Below, piece after piece: positions 7,461 to 15,599 of a stretch of 26,275 nt of DNA. How positions within the stretch are numbered: the first letter of the stretch is position 1; each line of letters begins with the position of its first letter. The DNA is taken from positions 1-26,275 of the forward strand of contig CAYXBG010000019.1 in the NCBI GenBank assembly GCA_964463145.1, given 5' to 3'. The DNA is from CAYXBG01 sp964463145 (GTDB lineage: Bacteria > Acidobacteriota > UBA6911 > RPQK01 > CBDAPI01). Made by a program: the position numbers and the translations under genes. Under the pieces are notes generated by a model that was not told the DNA's origin, searched no databases, and saw only the letters and a program-made list of their open reading frames with translations.

Positions 7461-9065
7461 CTACCACTCTACACGACGTTCCCAAATGGAATCAGCCGCC
7501 CGCAATGCCAGGGCACCTATAGTAGATGTGGGGTTCACACCAGCCCCAGTGACAAAGGAGCTGCCGTCTACAATAAACAGATTTTTGACGTCATGAGACT
7601 GATTCCAGCGGTTAACCACCGATCGGGATGGATTATTTCCCATTCGTGCCGTTCCCATCAGATGAAAAGCCGGTTGTATCACTCCACTATCTAAAATGGT
7701 GCGCGCTCCGGAAGATTCCAGGAGCTCAGTGGCTCGCTGGCGAGCGTGTTCATGCATACGCAAGCTGTTTTGACTGTAATTGTATGTTACCCGAGCTGCC
7801 GGGATACCATGGCTGTCGGTTATGTCAGGATCCAGAGTAACGGAATTCCGTTCGTCAGGTAGATCTTCTCCTAGAAATGTGACTCTAAGCATGTGCCCAA
7901 AACGTTCTTTCATAACTCGGTGATGCGACTCACCCCAAGGGATTGGATCCCCTGTAAATCCTCCCCAAGCCTGATGGACTGGACCGAAGGAACGCTCGAC
8001 TTGGAAAGTGTACCCACGTACAAATCCACGCCTGGTATCCGTTTCATCGAATTCTTGGCTGAATAAAGGGATCCCCAAGGGACCAGTCCACCCCCGGATA
8101 GATTCTTCGAAAACACCTTCGATGAATCTGAAGGGATGGATCATGAAGTTTTTACCTACCAATCCAGACGAGTTAGCTAGTCCTTGTGGGAAGAGTGCGG
8201 ATTTAGAATTTAGTAACAGGCGTGGAGTCCCTATCCCATTACAGCAAATCACTACAACACGGGCTTTCTCCTCCTGGAGTCTTCCATCCTGGTCATAATA
8301 GAGAACGCCTTTCGCGTTTCCTCGATCATCTAGAGTGACCTCACGAACACGGGCATTCGTCTTCAGAACTGCCCCTTGCTCTATGGCGGTAGGCCAATGA
8401 GTCACATCCGTACTCGCTTTAGCTCCCGTAGGACAACCCAGCATGCAACGCCCCTGCAGCGTGCAGGCTTTTCGCCCTCTGTACTTCCGAGAAATGATGG
8501 CATTGTCAGATACCCACCAATGCCATCCTAGCTTCGTAAATCCCCGTGCAACAGTCTCCCCTAACTCCCCTACAGGGAGTGGTGGACTCTGACGAGGAGA
8601 TCGAGGCGGATTAGCTGGATCCCCCGCCAACCCAGACACCCCTATATCGGCATCATTCAAATCATAGTAGGGCTCTAATTCCTCATAAGTTAAAGGCCAG
8701 TCATCTGCCACACCATCCAATGAGCGAACGCGAAAATCAGAAGGACGGAACCGAGGAAAATGACCAGTCCAGTGGACCGTACTCCCTCCCACTGCGTTAA
8801 ACATCAAAATATCAGGAGGGTGAGCCCCAGCTCCAATTACAGGATAATCTTCAGGGAGCGCTCGTACATTTGGTGAAAAGTGCCAAGGACCACGCTTGAG
8901 TTGCACCTCCCAATCGGTCTGAGAGGAAGGAAAAGTCGAGGGAGCTATCCATGGGCCTTGCTCCAAGCAAACGACCTTAACCCCTCTCGAGGAAAGACTC
9001 TTTGCCACCGCTGCCCCAGCAGCACCGGAACCTATGATCAAAACATCTGTATCAAACTCAGCCAT
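7461..9065 (-). CDS. GMC-family FAD dehydrogenase, module 1 catalytic subunit
   Basis: The protein has 534 residues. The dinucleotide-binding motif GSGAAG is at 12-17, the GMC N-domain (PF00732) includes NAVGGSTVHWTGHFPRF, and the C-domain (PF05199) carries the active-site pair, His in FHLMGTARMG and Asn in GVNPTSTIG. C201, C207 and C211 form a C-X5-C-X3-C cluster, the spacing that binds a 3Fe-4S centre in the FAD-glucose dehydrogenase of Burkholderia cepacia. There is no signal peptide. Export would rely on the TAT-type small subunit, whose stop codon directly abuts this ATG; GAGG in the end of that gene serves as Shine-Dalgarno. Likely reaction: oxidation of a sugar, glycoside or polyol hydroxyl, passing electrons to a periplasmic acceptor. 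The substrate is unknown. It converges with the peroxidase gene across 55 bp. Confidence 0.88.
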   Translation of the reverse strand: MAEFDTDVLIIGSGAAGAAVAKSLSSRGVKVVCLEQGPWIAPSTFPSSQTDWEVQLKRGPWHFSPNVRALPEDYPVIGAGAHPPDILMFNAVGGSTVHWTGHFPRFRPSDFRVRSLDGVADDWPLTYEELEPYYDLNDADIGVSGLAGDPANPPRSPRQSPPLPVGELGETVARGFTKLGWHWWVSDNAIISRKYRGRKACTLQGRCMLGCPTGAKASTDVTHWPTAIEQGAVLKTNARVREVTLDDRGNAKGVLYYDQDGRLQEEKARVVVICCNGIGTPRLLLNSKSALFPQGLANSSGLVGKNFMIHPFRFIEGVFEESIRGWTGPLGIPLFSQEFDETDTRRGFVRGYTFQVERSFGPVHQAWGGFTGDPIPWGESHHRVMKERFGHMLRVTFLGEDLPDERNSVTLDPDITDSHGIPAARVTYNYSQNSLRMHEHARQRATELLESSGARTILDSGVIQPAFHLMGTARMGNNPSRSVVNRWNQSHDVKNLFIVDGSSFVTGAGVNPTSTIGALALRAADSIWERRVEW

Positions 9066-9698
9066 CTAGTCCACCTCACGATACAGGCCAGTCCGACCAC
9101 GAACCTGATCCAATAGACTTTCATCAAAGTCCTTGAATCTAGGGGGGGAGTCAGGAGTATGAAGATCGTATCCCAGAGACGGCCAGACAAGAGGATTAGT
9201 GTAGTACCCTTCGTAGATCAGATCTCGAAGAACCTCAAAAAGACCAGGAGGACGAGATTTAAAGATAGTTGCGGTTCCAGCCGATGGGGTTGTGTGTTTC
9301 TCAAATCCCTCTAAGACTTGAACTTTTAGCCTTGATCTAAGATCCCAGAAATGCTTACCAAAAGTCTTTAGACCATCTTCGTCTAGACGGTTCAAAGCGT
9401 TCTTCATCTGTCTTTGCAACTCCAAGTCCTGTCGAAGGACAATCTCTACATAATCAGAAGTACCTATCTCAGTTACAGAGGGCTTACCGTCTTTAGCAGG
9501 AATAATCTCCTCTGCTGCCGCTACCAGACAACGTGTTTGCGCGTTGGAAAGAACTCGTTTGTCTCTCGAACTTTCCAACTCAGGGACCTTGCCCCAGTTC
9601 TCTTTCACTGTAGACCAGTTCACAGAACCTAAGGCCAATGCTCCAAAGGAACCTTTCATCCCCTGCTCGAGGGCTTCACGTCGATTATATTTGACCAT
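9066..9698 (-). CDS. Gluconate 2-dehydrogenase subunit 3-like small subunit, module 1
   Basis: This 210-residue protein belongs to the gluconate 2-dehydrogenase subunit 3 family (PF13618). The N-terminus KYNRREALEQGMKGSFGALA is a twin-arginine-type signal. Family hallmarks are LVAAAEEIIPAKDGKPS, YVEIVLRQDLELQRQM and the C-terminal block YEGYYTNPLVWPSLGYD. In characterised sugar dehydrogenases this subunit carries the folded flavoprotein through the TAT system and stabilises it. The gene precedes its GMC partner with zero spacing (TAG then ATG), so translational coupling is likely. The Shine-Dalgarno before its own ATG is poor. The multiheme cytochrome subunit that usually completes the complex is not adjacent. 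Confidence 0.85.
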   Translation of the reverse strand: MVKYNRREALEQGMKGSFGALALGSVNWSTVKENWGKVPELESSRDKRVLSNAQTRCLVAAAEEIIPAKDGKPSVTEIGTSDYVEIVLRQDLELQRQMKNALNRLDEDGLKTFGKHFWDLRSRLKVQVLEGFEKHTTPSAGTATIFKSRPPGLFEVLRDLIYEGYYTNPLVWPSLGYDLHTPDSPPRFKDFDESLLDQVRGRTGLYREVD

Positions 9699-9938
9699 CT
9701 CGAAAATTTAACACATTCTCTGATTACTCCACAATCACTGCACGAGATCTTGAAATACAAAACAACAGACGAGTAGACAACCTCATCATTAGGTCGAAAA
9801 AATTAAATGAAAAGACTTCACCTTTGAGCGATCTAAGTGAATTTGGACATTGACTAAACTCTGCTTCCATACCCTTAACAGGAGTTGGTATAGAATGTCT
9901 CTACGACAAATTTAAAAGCGTTCAATGGGAGAATAAAT
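9699..9938 (+). promoter_or_regulatory. Divergent promoter region between module 1 and DUF1080 gene
   Basis: This AT-rich 240 bp interval separates divergent genes and must hold promoters for both. On the plus strand TGGTATAGA (9886-9894) is an extended -10-like sequence. TTGACT at 9850-9855 looks like a -35 box but is too far from it. An inverted repeat TTCAC (9817-9821) / GTGAA (9837-9841) could be an operator. GGGAG (9927-9931) is a clear Shine-Dalgarno 7 nt before the DUF1080 ATG. Confidence 0.35.
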
Positions 9939-10691
9939 ATGCTTCGAACAATCAGGATCTTTAATTTAGGGCTTTTCCTAGGAACTATCTTTCTAGTCGG
10001 AGTAGGTCTAAAGCATCATGAGCCTGCTGGAAAATCTCTATTCAATGGCAAGGACTTCACTGGCTGGAAAGTGCCCGCAGGAGACAACGGCCACTGGAAA
10101 ATCATCGATGGGATGATCGATTATGATGCAGAGAGTGAAGCCCCGGGTGAAAAGTCCCTTTGGACAGAAAAAGAATATCAAGACTTTGTACTCCGGTTGG
10201 AGTGGCGGATCAAGGAGACTCCTTACGTAAATCCCCGAGTACCCATCATTCTCTCCGATGGCAGTCATAAACGTGATGTTTCCGGAGAAGTCATCCGAAT
10301 ATCCGTTCCAGACTCCGACTCGGGTATTTACCTCAGGGGAGTAACCAAGGCTCAAGTAAACATATGGTGTTGGCCCATAGGGTCTGGAGAAGTTTATGGT
10401 TACCGCATGGATAGTTCCCTGCCGGCCTCTGTCCGGGCGGGAGTCACCCCGCGAGTGATCGCCGACAAAAACTTGGGTGAATGGAACACATTCGAGATCA
10501 CATTAATCGGAGATCAATTGACAGTCAGACTGAACGATAAATTGGTTCTCGAGAAAGCTAGCCTACCAGGAATACCAGATAGAGGACCTATCGGATTACA
10601 ACACCATGGTTCGAAAAAAAATGGCCAATGGGTAAGCCCACCAAGTCTCGTGCAGTTTCGTAATATCTCTATTCAAGATCTCGGCGACTAA
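9939..10691 (+). CDS. Exported DUF1080 / 3-keto-disaccharide hydrolase-like protein
   Basis: This 250-residue protein has a signal peptide (about residues 1-24) and then a DUF1080 domain (PF06439). The family openings SLFNGKDFTGWK, HWKIIDGMIDYD and LWTEKEYQDFVLRLEWR are present, then SDSGIYLRG, GEWNTFEITLIGDQLTVRLND and GPIGLQHHGS, forming a concanavalin-like jelly roll. Members of this family cleave 3-keto-glycosides after a dehydrogenase oxidises C3 of the sugar, as shown for some Bacteroides and Agrobacterium-type pathways; many members remain uncharacterised. A strong Shine-Dalgarno (GGGAG) sets the start. It diverges from a GMC/small-subunit pair that could supply the oxidation step, though that link is inferred. 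Confidence 0.85.
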   Translation: MLRTIRIFNLGLFLGTIFLVGVGLKHHEPAGKSLFNGKDFTGWKVPAGDNGHWKIIDGMIDYDAESEAPGEKSLWTEKEYQDFVLRLEWRIKETPYVNPRVPIILSDGSHKRDVSGEVIRISVPDSDSGIYLRGVTKAQVNIWCWPIGSGEVYGYRMDSSLPASVRAGVTPRVIADKNLGEWNTFEITLIGDQLTVRLNDKLVLEKASLPGIPDRGPIGLQHHGSKKNGQWVSPPSLVQFRNISIQDLGD

Positions 10692-10813
10692 TCTTTTCTC
10701 CTACTAAACGTCGCTACTTTAGATAACGTGTTGTTCCCCTGACCGACCATCAAGTGTAGAGTAGTGTGACCGACTCACCTGAATGCATCGGCAACCCAGA
10801 CAGGACTAGCATC

Positions 10814-11722
10814 ATGAAAAAACTCCCACTCAGAACGATTCTTTCGCTTTTAACTCTCTCGACCCTACTCTGTCCCTTGCTAGGGCAAGACAAATCAACT
10901 TATTACACCGTTATGAACCCCGAGAAGTTCGCGATCGATTGGACTGGTTTTTATAATGAAAACGACCGATTAACAGCCAAAGCCCGTAATGAGTTACCTC
11001 ATCATTTGGATCTAGCCTTCGGAGATCATCCAAAACAGAGGTTGGATCTCTATCTACCTAAAACCGAAAGCTCCGATGCTGCAGTATTCATTTTCTTACA
11101 CGGCGGAGGGTTTCGAGAAGGAGATAGGGCTCACTACGGATCAATTTCGATCCCGTTTGCTCGCCATGGTGTAATCACAGCTGTTGCCAGTTACCGCTTA
11201 ACCTCACAAGGCTACCACTTTCCAGATCAGGCGGAAGATCTACATCGTGCTTTGGCCTGGCTATATCGCAATATCGAAAGCTACGGGGGATCCAAAGATC
11301 GTCTTTACGTCGGGGGGCATTCAGCAGGCGCTCTTCTATCAGCAGAAGTTGCTGTCAAAACCAACTGGCTTAAGATAATGGGACTTCCACTAGATCTTAT
11401 TAAAGGAGTAATCCCCATTAGTGGACGTTACGGGGCACGGCCTAAAGGAGACGGGTATGTCAGAGACGAGTCATTGGTTGGGATAGCCAGTCCAATCGAA
11501 AATATCGTCAATCTACGCCCCCGATATCTAGTCGCAGTTGGTTCGGTAGAGAAAAATTACCTAGAAGCATCCAAAGAGTTCGTTAGGCGCCTGCAGGAGA
11601 AGGGTGTGCAAACTGATGATCTATTAGTTTTGGAAGGAGAAGACCACGCTCAGACCGCCCGTTCACTTGGGAACGAAGAAAGCCAACTGTTCCAGGCTAT
11701 CCTGAAACTTATTGGTCCTTGA
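10814..11722 (+). CDS. Secreted alpha/beta hydrolase, BD-FAE-like, paralog 1
   Basis: From the ATG at 10814 the protein has 302 residues. The frame is open upstream to a GTG at 10766, but AGGA (10802-10805) 8 nt before 10814 and the signal peptide (MKKLPLRTILSLLTLS..LLGQD) favour the later start. Oxyanion motif H96-GGGF and nucleophile S170 in GGHSAGA are clear, and H278 in EDHAQT is the catalytic base. Closest general family is BD-FAE/esterase-lipase (PF20434), which removes acyl or feruloyl groups from polysaccharides. The expected catalytic Asp position reads E246-K247 (GSVEKNYL), whereas the paralog at 14634 has GEDPYL, so the triad acid may be shifted to Glu. It sits with glycoside-active genes and converges with the isomerase gene across 13 bp. 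Confidence 0.82.
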   Translation: MKKLPLRTILSLLTLSTLLCPLLGQDKSTYYTVMNPEKFAIDWTGFYNENDRLTAKARNELPHHLDLAFGDHPKQRLDLYLPKTESSDAAVFIFLHGGGFREGDRAHYGSISIPFARHGVITAVASYRLTSQGYHFPDQAEDLHRALAWLYRNIESYGGSKDRLYVGGHSAGALLSAEVAVKTNWLKIMGLPLDLIKGVIPISGRYGARPKGDGYVRDESLVGIASPIENIVNLRPRYLVAVGSVEKNYLEASKEFVRRLQEKGVQTDDLLVLEGEDHAQTARSLGNEESQLFQAILKLIGP

Positions 11723-11723
11723 G

Positions 11724-11738
11724 TGAGGAGAATCCTCA
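11724..11738. terminator. Compact hairpin between convergent genes
   Basis: TGAGGA (11724-11729) and TCCTCA (11733-11738) form a 6 bp stem with a GAA loop, located between convergent stop codons and including the stop of the minus-strand gene. There is no T-run, so it is at best a weak bidirectional terminator. Confidence 0.3.
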
Positions 11739-12641
11739 ACCCTCACCTACTCGACCCTTTAGTGCTGTCTCACAGTAGGCTAAACAGCGCTTCATTTCCT
11801 CGATTGTATCCCCGCCCTTGTATTCGTATTCGATGTTGGCGGGAATAACCAGTTTTTCATCTCTCAAAAGCTGTAATACTTCTGTTATGGGAGTATCTCC
11901 TTCACCGAATGGACTGTTTTCCCCGTCATCCCTTTTTCGGTCTTTAATGTGTAGGGCTACTATTTCATCATAACGCCTGGAGATGTAATCCCAAGCGTCG
12001 AACCCAGCCGCTGTAAAGTGGCCAATATCAAGATTAATAGCAATGTAATCGGAATTGCCTAACATCGCCAAATCGAAATCGGCAGGAGAGGTGAATTCAT
12101 TGTAGTCAAAACTAGAGTGATTATGCATGCCTACTCTCATCTGATAGCGACGTGCAAATCGATCGATCCGGGAGGCCATGGAAACATTAGCCGATGCTGT
12201 AATAACATTAGCCCCGAGAGCCTGTGCCATCTCAAATCCTCTTTCTATTTCTCCATCGCTCATATCGCCACGAAAGCTGTAATTATAGGCATACACTTTA
12301 ATACCAGCCCCGTGAAATCTTTGGCCTATGGCCTCGAAGTTTTCCAAAGGCACATTCATACGCCATCTGCGCAGGTCTTCCCTCAGTTCACCTTCACTGC
12401 TTGCAGTCACGTCCTCCATATGCCCCTGCCAAAGCTCAACTAAACCGATCCCGAGCTCAGACATGCCCTCGACCACCTGATAGACGTCTCGATCCCTGAA
12501 ACTATAGCTCTGGGCCCCTAAGAGGACACCCCTGACCCGTGAATTTATTTTGTCGTGACCGTGGAGAGTACGGTCGACCGAAGCACTCGCAACCCCTATG
12601 GCACTTGTCCGAAGGAAATCCCTACGTGTTACTTGGTTCAT
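11736..12641 (-). CDS. TAT-exported sugar isomerase/epimerase-like TIM barrel
   Basis: From the ATG at 12641 (AAGGAG Shine-Dalgarno 7 nt upstream; a TTG one codon earlier is less likely) the protein has 301 residues. The twin-arginine signal is textbook: TRRDFLRTSAIGVASAS. The rest is a xylose-isomerase-like / AP-endonuclease-2 barrel (PF01261). Metal-site candidates are E in GLVELWQGH, H in VGMHNHSSFD, D and H in INLDIGHFTAAG, and E in PANIEYEY. Relatives isomerise or epimerise sugars, or act on 3-keto-glycosides in deglycosylation pathways. A periplasmic location fits the latter better than intracellular sugar-phosphate metabolism. The substrate is unknown. It shares a strand with the ABC exporter upstream (74 bp gap), with a TGCCG/CGGCA stem between them. 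Confidence 0.82.
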   Translation of the reverse strand: MNQVTRRDFLRTSAIGVASASVDRTLHGHDKINSRVRGVLLGAQSYSFRDRDVYQVVEGMSELGIGLVELWQGHMEDVTASSEGELREDLRRWRMNVPLENFEAIGQRFHGAGIKVYAYNYSFRGDMSDGEIERGFEMAQALGANVITASANVSMASRIDRFARRYQMRVGMHNHSSFDYNEFTSPADFDLAMLGNSDYIAINLDIGHFTAAGFDAWDYISRRYDEIVALHIKDRKRDDGENSPFGEGDTPITEVLQLLRDEKLVIPANIEYEYKGGDTIEEMKRCLAYCETALKGRVGEG

Positions 12642-12715
12642 CAAACTGCTCCTTAACAGGCCGGCTGCCGTATCAAATCGGCACCGTCTGAAGGGATGTA
12701 ATGGAATTGGTTAGG

Positions 12716-14473
12716 TCAAATTCGAGCCTGGTAAGTATAAAGCTGGTGATAGCGCCCATCACTCTCCATGAGCTGATCATGTGTTCCCCGTTCAACAATT
12801 CTTCCACCTTCAATGACGAGGATTTGATCAGCTCGGCGAATGGTACTCAGTCGGTGAGCTATAACCAAAGTCGTTCGACCTTGGAGCAAGATCTCCAAAC
12901 TTTTTTGAATATAACGCTCACTCTCGGTATCTAGATTAGAAGTAGCTTCATCTAAGATAAGTACCCTCGGATCCGAAATGAGGGCTCGTGCGATTGCCAC
13001 TCGCTGTCTCTGTCCACCCGATAATTTAACTCCCCGTTCTCCAATAACAGTCTGTAGTTTATCCTCGTGCTGTGCTGCAAACTCCTGGACGTGAGCCGCC
13101 ATGACAGCCTCTTGAAGTGCTTCTTTACGAGCAGTGGGACGGCCAAATAATATGTTTTCTTCAATCGTTCCATCGAACAAAAAATCATCCTGTAAAACAA
13201 CGCCTAGCTGACTGCGATAACTTTCCAGTGTAGCTTTACAGAGATCCTTGCCATCCACTGTGATCTTTCCACTCTGAGGAGTCAGAAAGGATCCGGCTAA
13301 ACCGGCAATGGTCGTCTTGCCACTTCCAGAACTCCCTACAAGTGCAGTAACACTCCCAGCAGGAATACAAAAGCTGATCCCCTTTACTACCTCAGGACCA
13401 TCCTTGTAAGCAAAACTCACACTATCGAACTCGAGATCCCCCTTAATGTCTCCGAGGATAGTGTCACGTCTCTCATCATCGGACTCTCTCCCGATTTCTA
13501 ATAATTCTGCCGTGCGATCGAGCCCTGCCAGAGCTTCTGTCATCTGGCTGCCAATATTAGAAATTTGGAGAATTGGGGCAACGAGAAATCCAAGATATAA
13601 GATGAAAGCGAGAAGATCCCCCGGTGTCATCACCCCTGCCATGATCTGCAGACCACCGTATCCCATTATGAAAACGGCAGCCATCCCCAAGAGGAACGTC
13701 CCCGTACTAGTCACCAAACTCGTCGCTGTAAGTGTACGCTTGATATTGTTAAATAAGCTTTCCACTCCTACCTTGAAAACTTGCACTTCATGATCTTCCG
13801 CATTAAATCCTTTAATCACTTGGATTCCGTTTAGTGTTTCTGTCAGGCGGCCGGTTACCTCAGCCTGAATACGTCGTCTTTGTCGAAAAACTGGACGAAT
13901 ATACCCAAAAGTTTTCAAAGAAATAATCCCAAAGCTCAGCAAGGGGATAAGGAGCAAAAGTGTCATCCATACATTGATAGTTATGAGTAGCCCCAATGCT
14001 AGGAAGGAAGCTAGAGCCCCCCCCACGAGCTGCACAAGTCCTGTCCCGACAAGATTTCGAACACCCTCAACATCGGTCATAATTCTAGAAACTATCGCTC
14101 CGGTCTTGTTGTTATTGAAATAGTTCATTGGCAGGTGGATTACATGTTCTTGAACTCTCGCCCGCAGTTCGGAGATTAAATGCTGCGCCTCGACACTCAG
14201 AAGCCGAGTCAAGGCAAAGGATGTTACCGCCTGCAAAGTAACAGAAACCGTTATAGCCAGAAGAATGACCTTAAAGAGTGCATAGTTCCCAGCACCAATC
14301 GCATTGTCTAACAGATACTTACTCGAACCTGGAAGAACAAGCCCCGCAAGACGATTTATGAGTATTAAACTCAGCCCTATCAAGACAAGGCGACGACGAG
14401 GCCAAATGATCATCTTGAAGGCATATCTGATTGTAGCTAAGGACGGTTTTTTCTTTTGCTTTTTCATTGGCAC
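12716..14473 (-). CDS. ABC exporter, fused membrane and ATPase domains (MsbA/ABCB type)
   Basis: This 585-residue half-transporter has six hydrophobic segments in residues 1-320 (PF00664) followed by a nucleotide-binding domain (PF00005). Walker A is GSSGSGKTT (380-388), signature LSGGQ (484-488), and Walker B VLILDEATSNLD just after it, followed by the H-loop VIAHRLST. It would work as a homodimer, or a heterodimer with a partner elsewhere. The substrate could be lipid, peptide or drug; nothing in the sequence decides, and it is not a sugar importer. The GTG at 14473 is chosen over the ATG at 14467 because GAGGG lies 9 nt upstream, within the loop of a 6 bp hairpin that ends at the start codon. 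Confidence 0.9.
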   Translation of the reverse strand: MPMKKQKKKPSLATIRYAFKMIIWPRRRLVLIGLSLILINRLAGLVLPGSSKYLLDNAIGAGNYALFKVILLAITVSVTLQAVTSFALTRLLSVEAQHLISELRARVQEHVIHLPMNYFNNNKTGAIVSRIMTDVEGVRNLVGTGLVQLVGGALASFLALGLLITINVWMTLLLLIPLLSFGIISLKTFGYIRPVFRQRRRIQAEVTGRLTETLNGIQVIKGFNAEDHEVQVFKVGVESLFNNIKRTLTATSLVTSTGTFLLGMAAVFIMGYGGLQIMAGVMTPGDLLAFILYLGFLVAPILQISNIGSQMTEALAGLDRTAELLEIGRESDDERRDTILGDIKGDLEFDSVSFAYKDGPEVVKGISFCIPAGSVTALVGSSGSGKTTIAGLAGSFLTPQSGKITVDGKDLCKATLESYRSQLGVVLQDDFLFDGTIEENILFGRPTARKEALQEAVMAAHVQEFAAQHEDKLQTVIGERGVKLSGGQRQRVAIARALISDPRVLILDEATSNLDTESERYIQKSLEILLQGRTTLVIAHRLSTIRRADQILVIEGGRIVERGTHDQLMESDGRYHQLYTYQARI

Positions 14474-14495
14474 GGCTTAGGTCCCTCAATAAGCC
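14474..14495 (-). promoter_or_regulatory. Hairpin presenting the ribosome binding site of the ABC exporter
   Basis: On the minus strand, GGCTTA and TAAGCC (6 bp, perfect) enclose a 10-nt loop TTGAGGGACC that holds the Shine-Dalgarno GAGGG, and the 3' arm ends directly at the GTG start. Such placement could control initiation by structure, for example by temperature, a protein or an sRNA. That role is inference. Confidence 0.4.
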
Positions 14496-14633
14496 TAAAG
14501 GGTATCCAATTCGGTGAACATTTCCAACGAACAAATCCTGAACCACTCAAACAGAGGCCGATCCAACTCGAACTGAAGTGCTTGAACTTCCATTGCATTG
14601 ACACTCTTCTAGACTTAGGCTCTACTATTGGAC

Positions 14634-15584
14634 ATGTATAGACATCCTGCAGTGCCCTTTCTTTTTCTTCTCCTCACTCTGTTTTCTTTACCAATATCAG
14701 GTCAAGACAAGAGTAGCTATTACACGGTGCGCAATGCGAATCGCTTTACCATAAATTGGCGCGGTTTCTACAAACGAGTCGACGAGTTAACAGAAATGGC
14801 AAGACGTGACTTTCCAAATCATTTAAACATCCCCTATGGAATGCACCCTAAGCAAAAGCTCGATCTATACCTGCCCACCCAAAACGCTAATAAAGCTCCA
14901 GTATTCCTGTTTATCCATGGAGGTGGATTTCGAGAAGGAGATCGGACACATTACGGGTTTATAGCACCGCCGCTGGCAAAAAGAGGTGTAATCACAGTGC
15001 TGCCGAGCTACCGCTTGACCTCACAAGGGTTTCACTACCCCAGTCAACCTAAAGACATCCGTAGTGCTATAACCTGGGTTTACCAGAATATCGAACGCTT
15101 CGGGGGAGACCCTAACCGTATTTTTGTGGGAGGGCATTCTGCAGGAGGTATTCTTGCTGCAGATGTATCAGTTAATCGCAGCTGGCTGACGGAAAGGGAT
15201 CTCCCGCCGAATCTCATCAGTGGCACCGTAATGATAAGCACCTCAATCGTCGTCGATGATCCCAAAGCAGCTTTGGGAGGAGGAATCTACCACGTTCGTA
15301 AGGCTGAGGGGAACGCGTACGTGGATGATTCTACTCTTCGTGAAAAGGCAAACCCTCTCCTGAACATCCATCACCCGGTCGGGAAGGTGCTCATGGCAAT
15401 CGGGAAGGGAGAGGACCCTTACCTCCGAGCAGGAAAAGTTTTCGTCAACAAACTTCAGGAACAAGGCACGAAAGTTGAGTGGCGAGTTTTCAGTGAACTT
15501 GATCATGCCCAAACTGCCTTGGTACTAGGACAGGAAGAAAGTGCACTTTGCCAGGCCTTACTACGACTTATTACTAGCGACTAA
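14634..15584 (+). CDS. Secreted alpha/beta hydrolase, BD-FAE-like, paralog 2
   Basis: The ATG at 14634 gives 316 residues; a TTG at 14628 is an alternative. A signal peptide (PFLFLLLTLFSLPISGQD) precedes a region strongly similar to the hydrolase at 10814: both share SYYTV/TYYTV, HGGGFREGDR.HYG, YRLTSQG and DHAQTA. Nucleophile S169 lies in GGHSAGG, the acid is probably E260 or D261 (GEDPYL), and the base is H291. It has about a dozen extra residues (DDPKAALGGGIYHVRKAEG) between strands that are absent from paralog 1, so substrate pockets probably differ. Esterase activity on decorated glycans is the family expectation. The sulfatase follows 15 bp downstream, so the pair may be co-expressed. 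Confidence 0.84.
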   Translation: MYRHPAVPFLFLLLTLFSLPISGQDKSSYYTVRNANRFTINWRGFYKRVDELTEMARRDFPNHLNIPYGMHPKQKLDLYLPTQNANKAPVFLFIHGGGFREGDRTHYGFIAPPLAKRGVITVLPSYRLTSQGFHYPSQPKDIRSAITWVYQNIERFGGDPNRIFVGGHSAGGILAADVSVNRSWLTERDLPPNLISGTVMISTSIVVDDPKAALGGGIYHVRKAEGNAYVDDSTLREKANPLLNIHHPVGKVLMAIGKGEDPYLRAGKVFVNKLQEQGTKVEWRVFSELDHAQTALVLGQEESALCQALLRLITSD

Positions 15585-15599
15585 TTGGAGATTACCTCC

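Noticed and set aside
9850..9855. TTGACT as a -35 box for the DUF1080 gene
   Set aside because: The nearest plausible -10 (9889-9894) is 33 bp away and no -10 is found at 16-18 bp.
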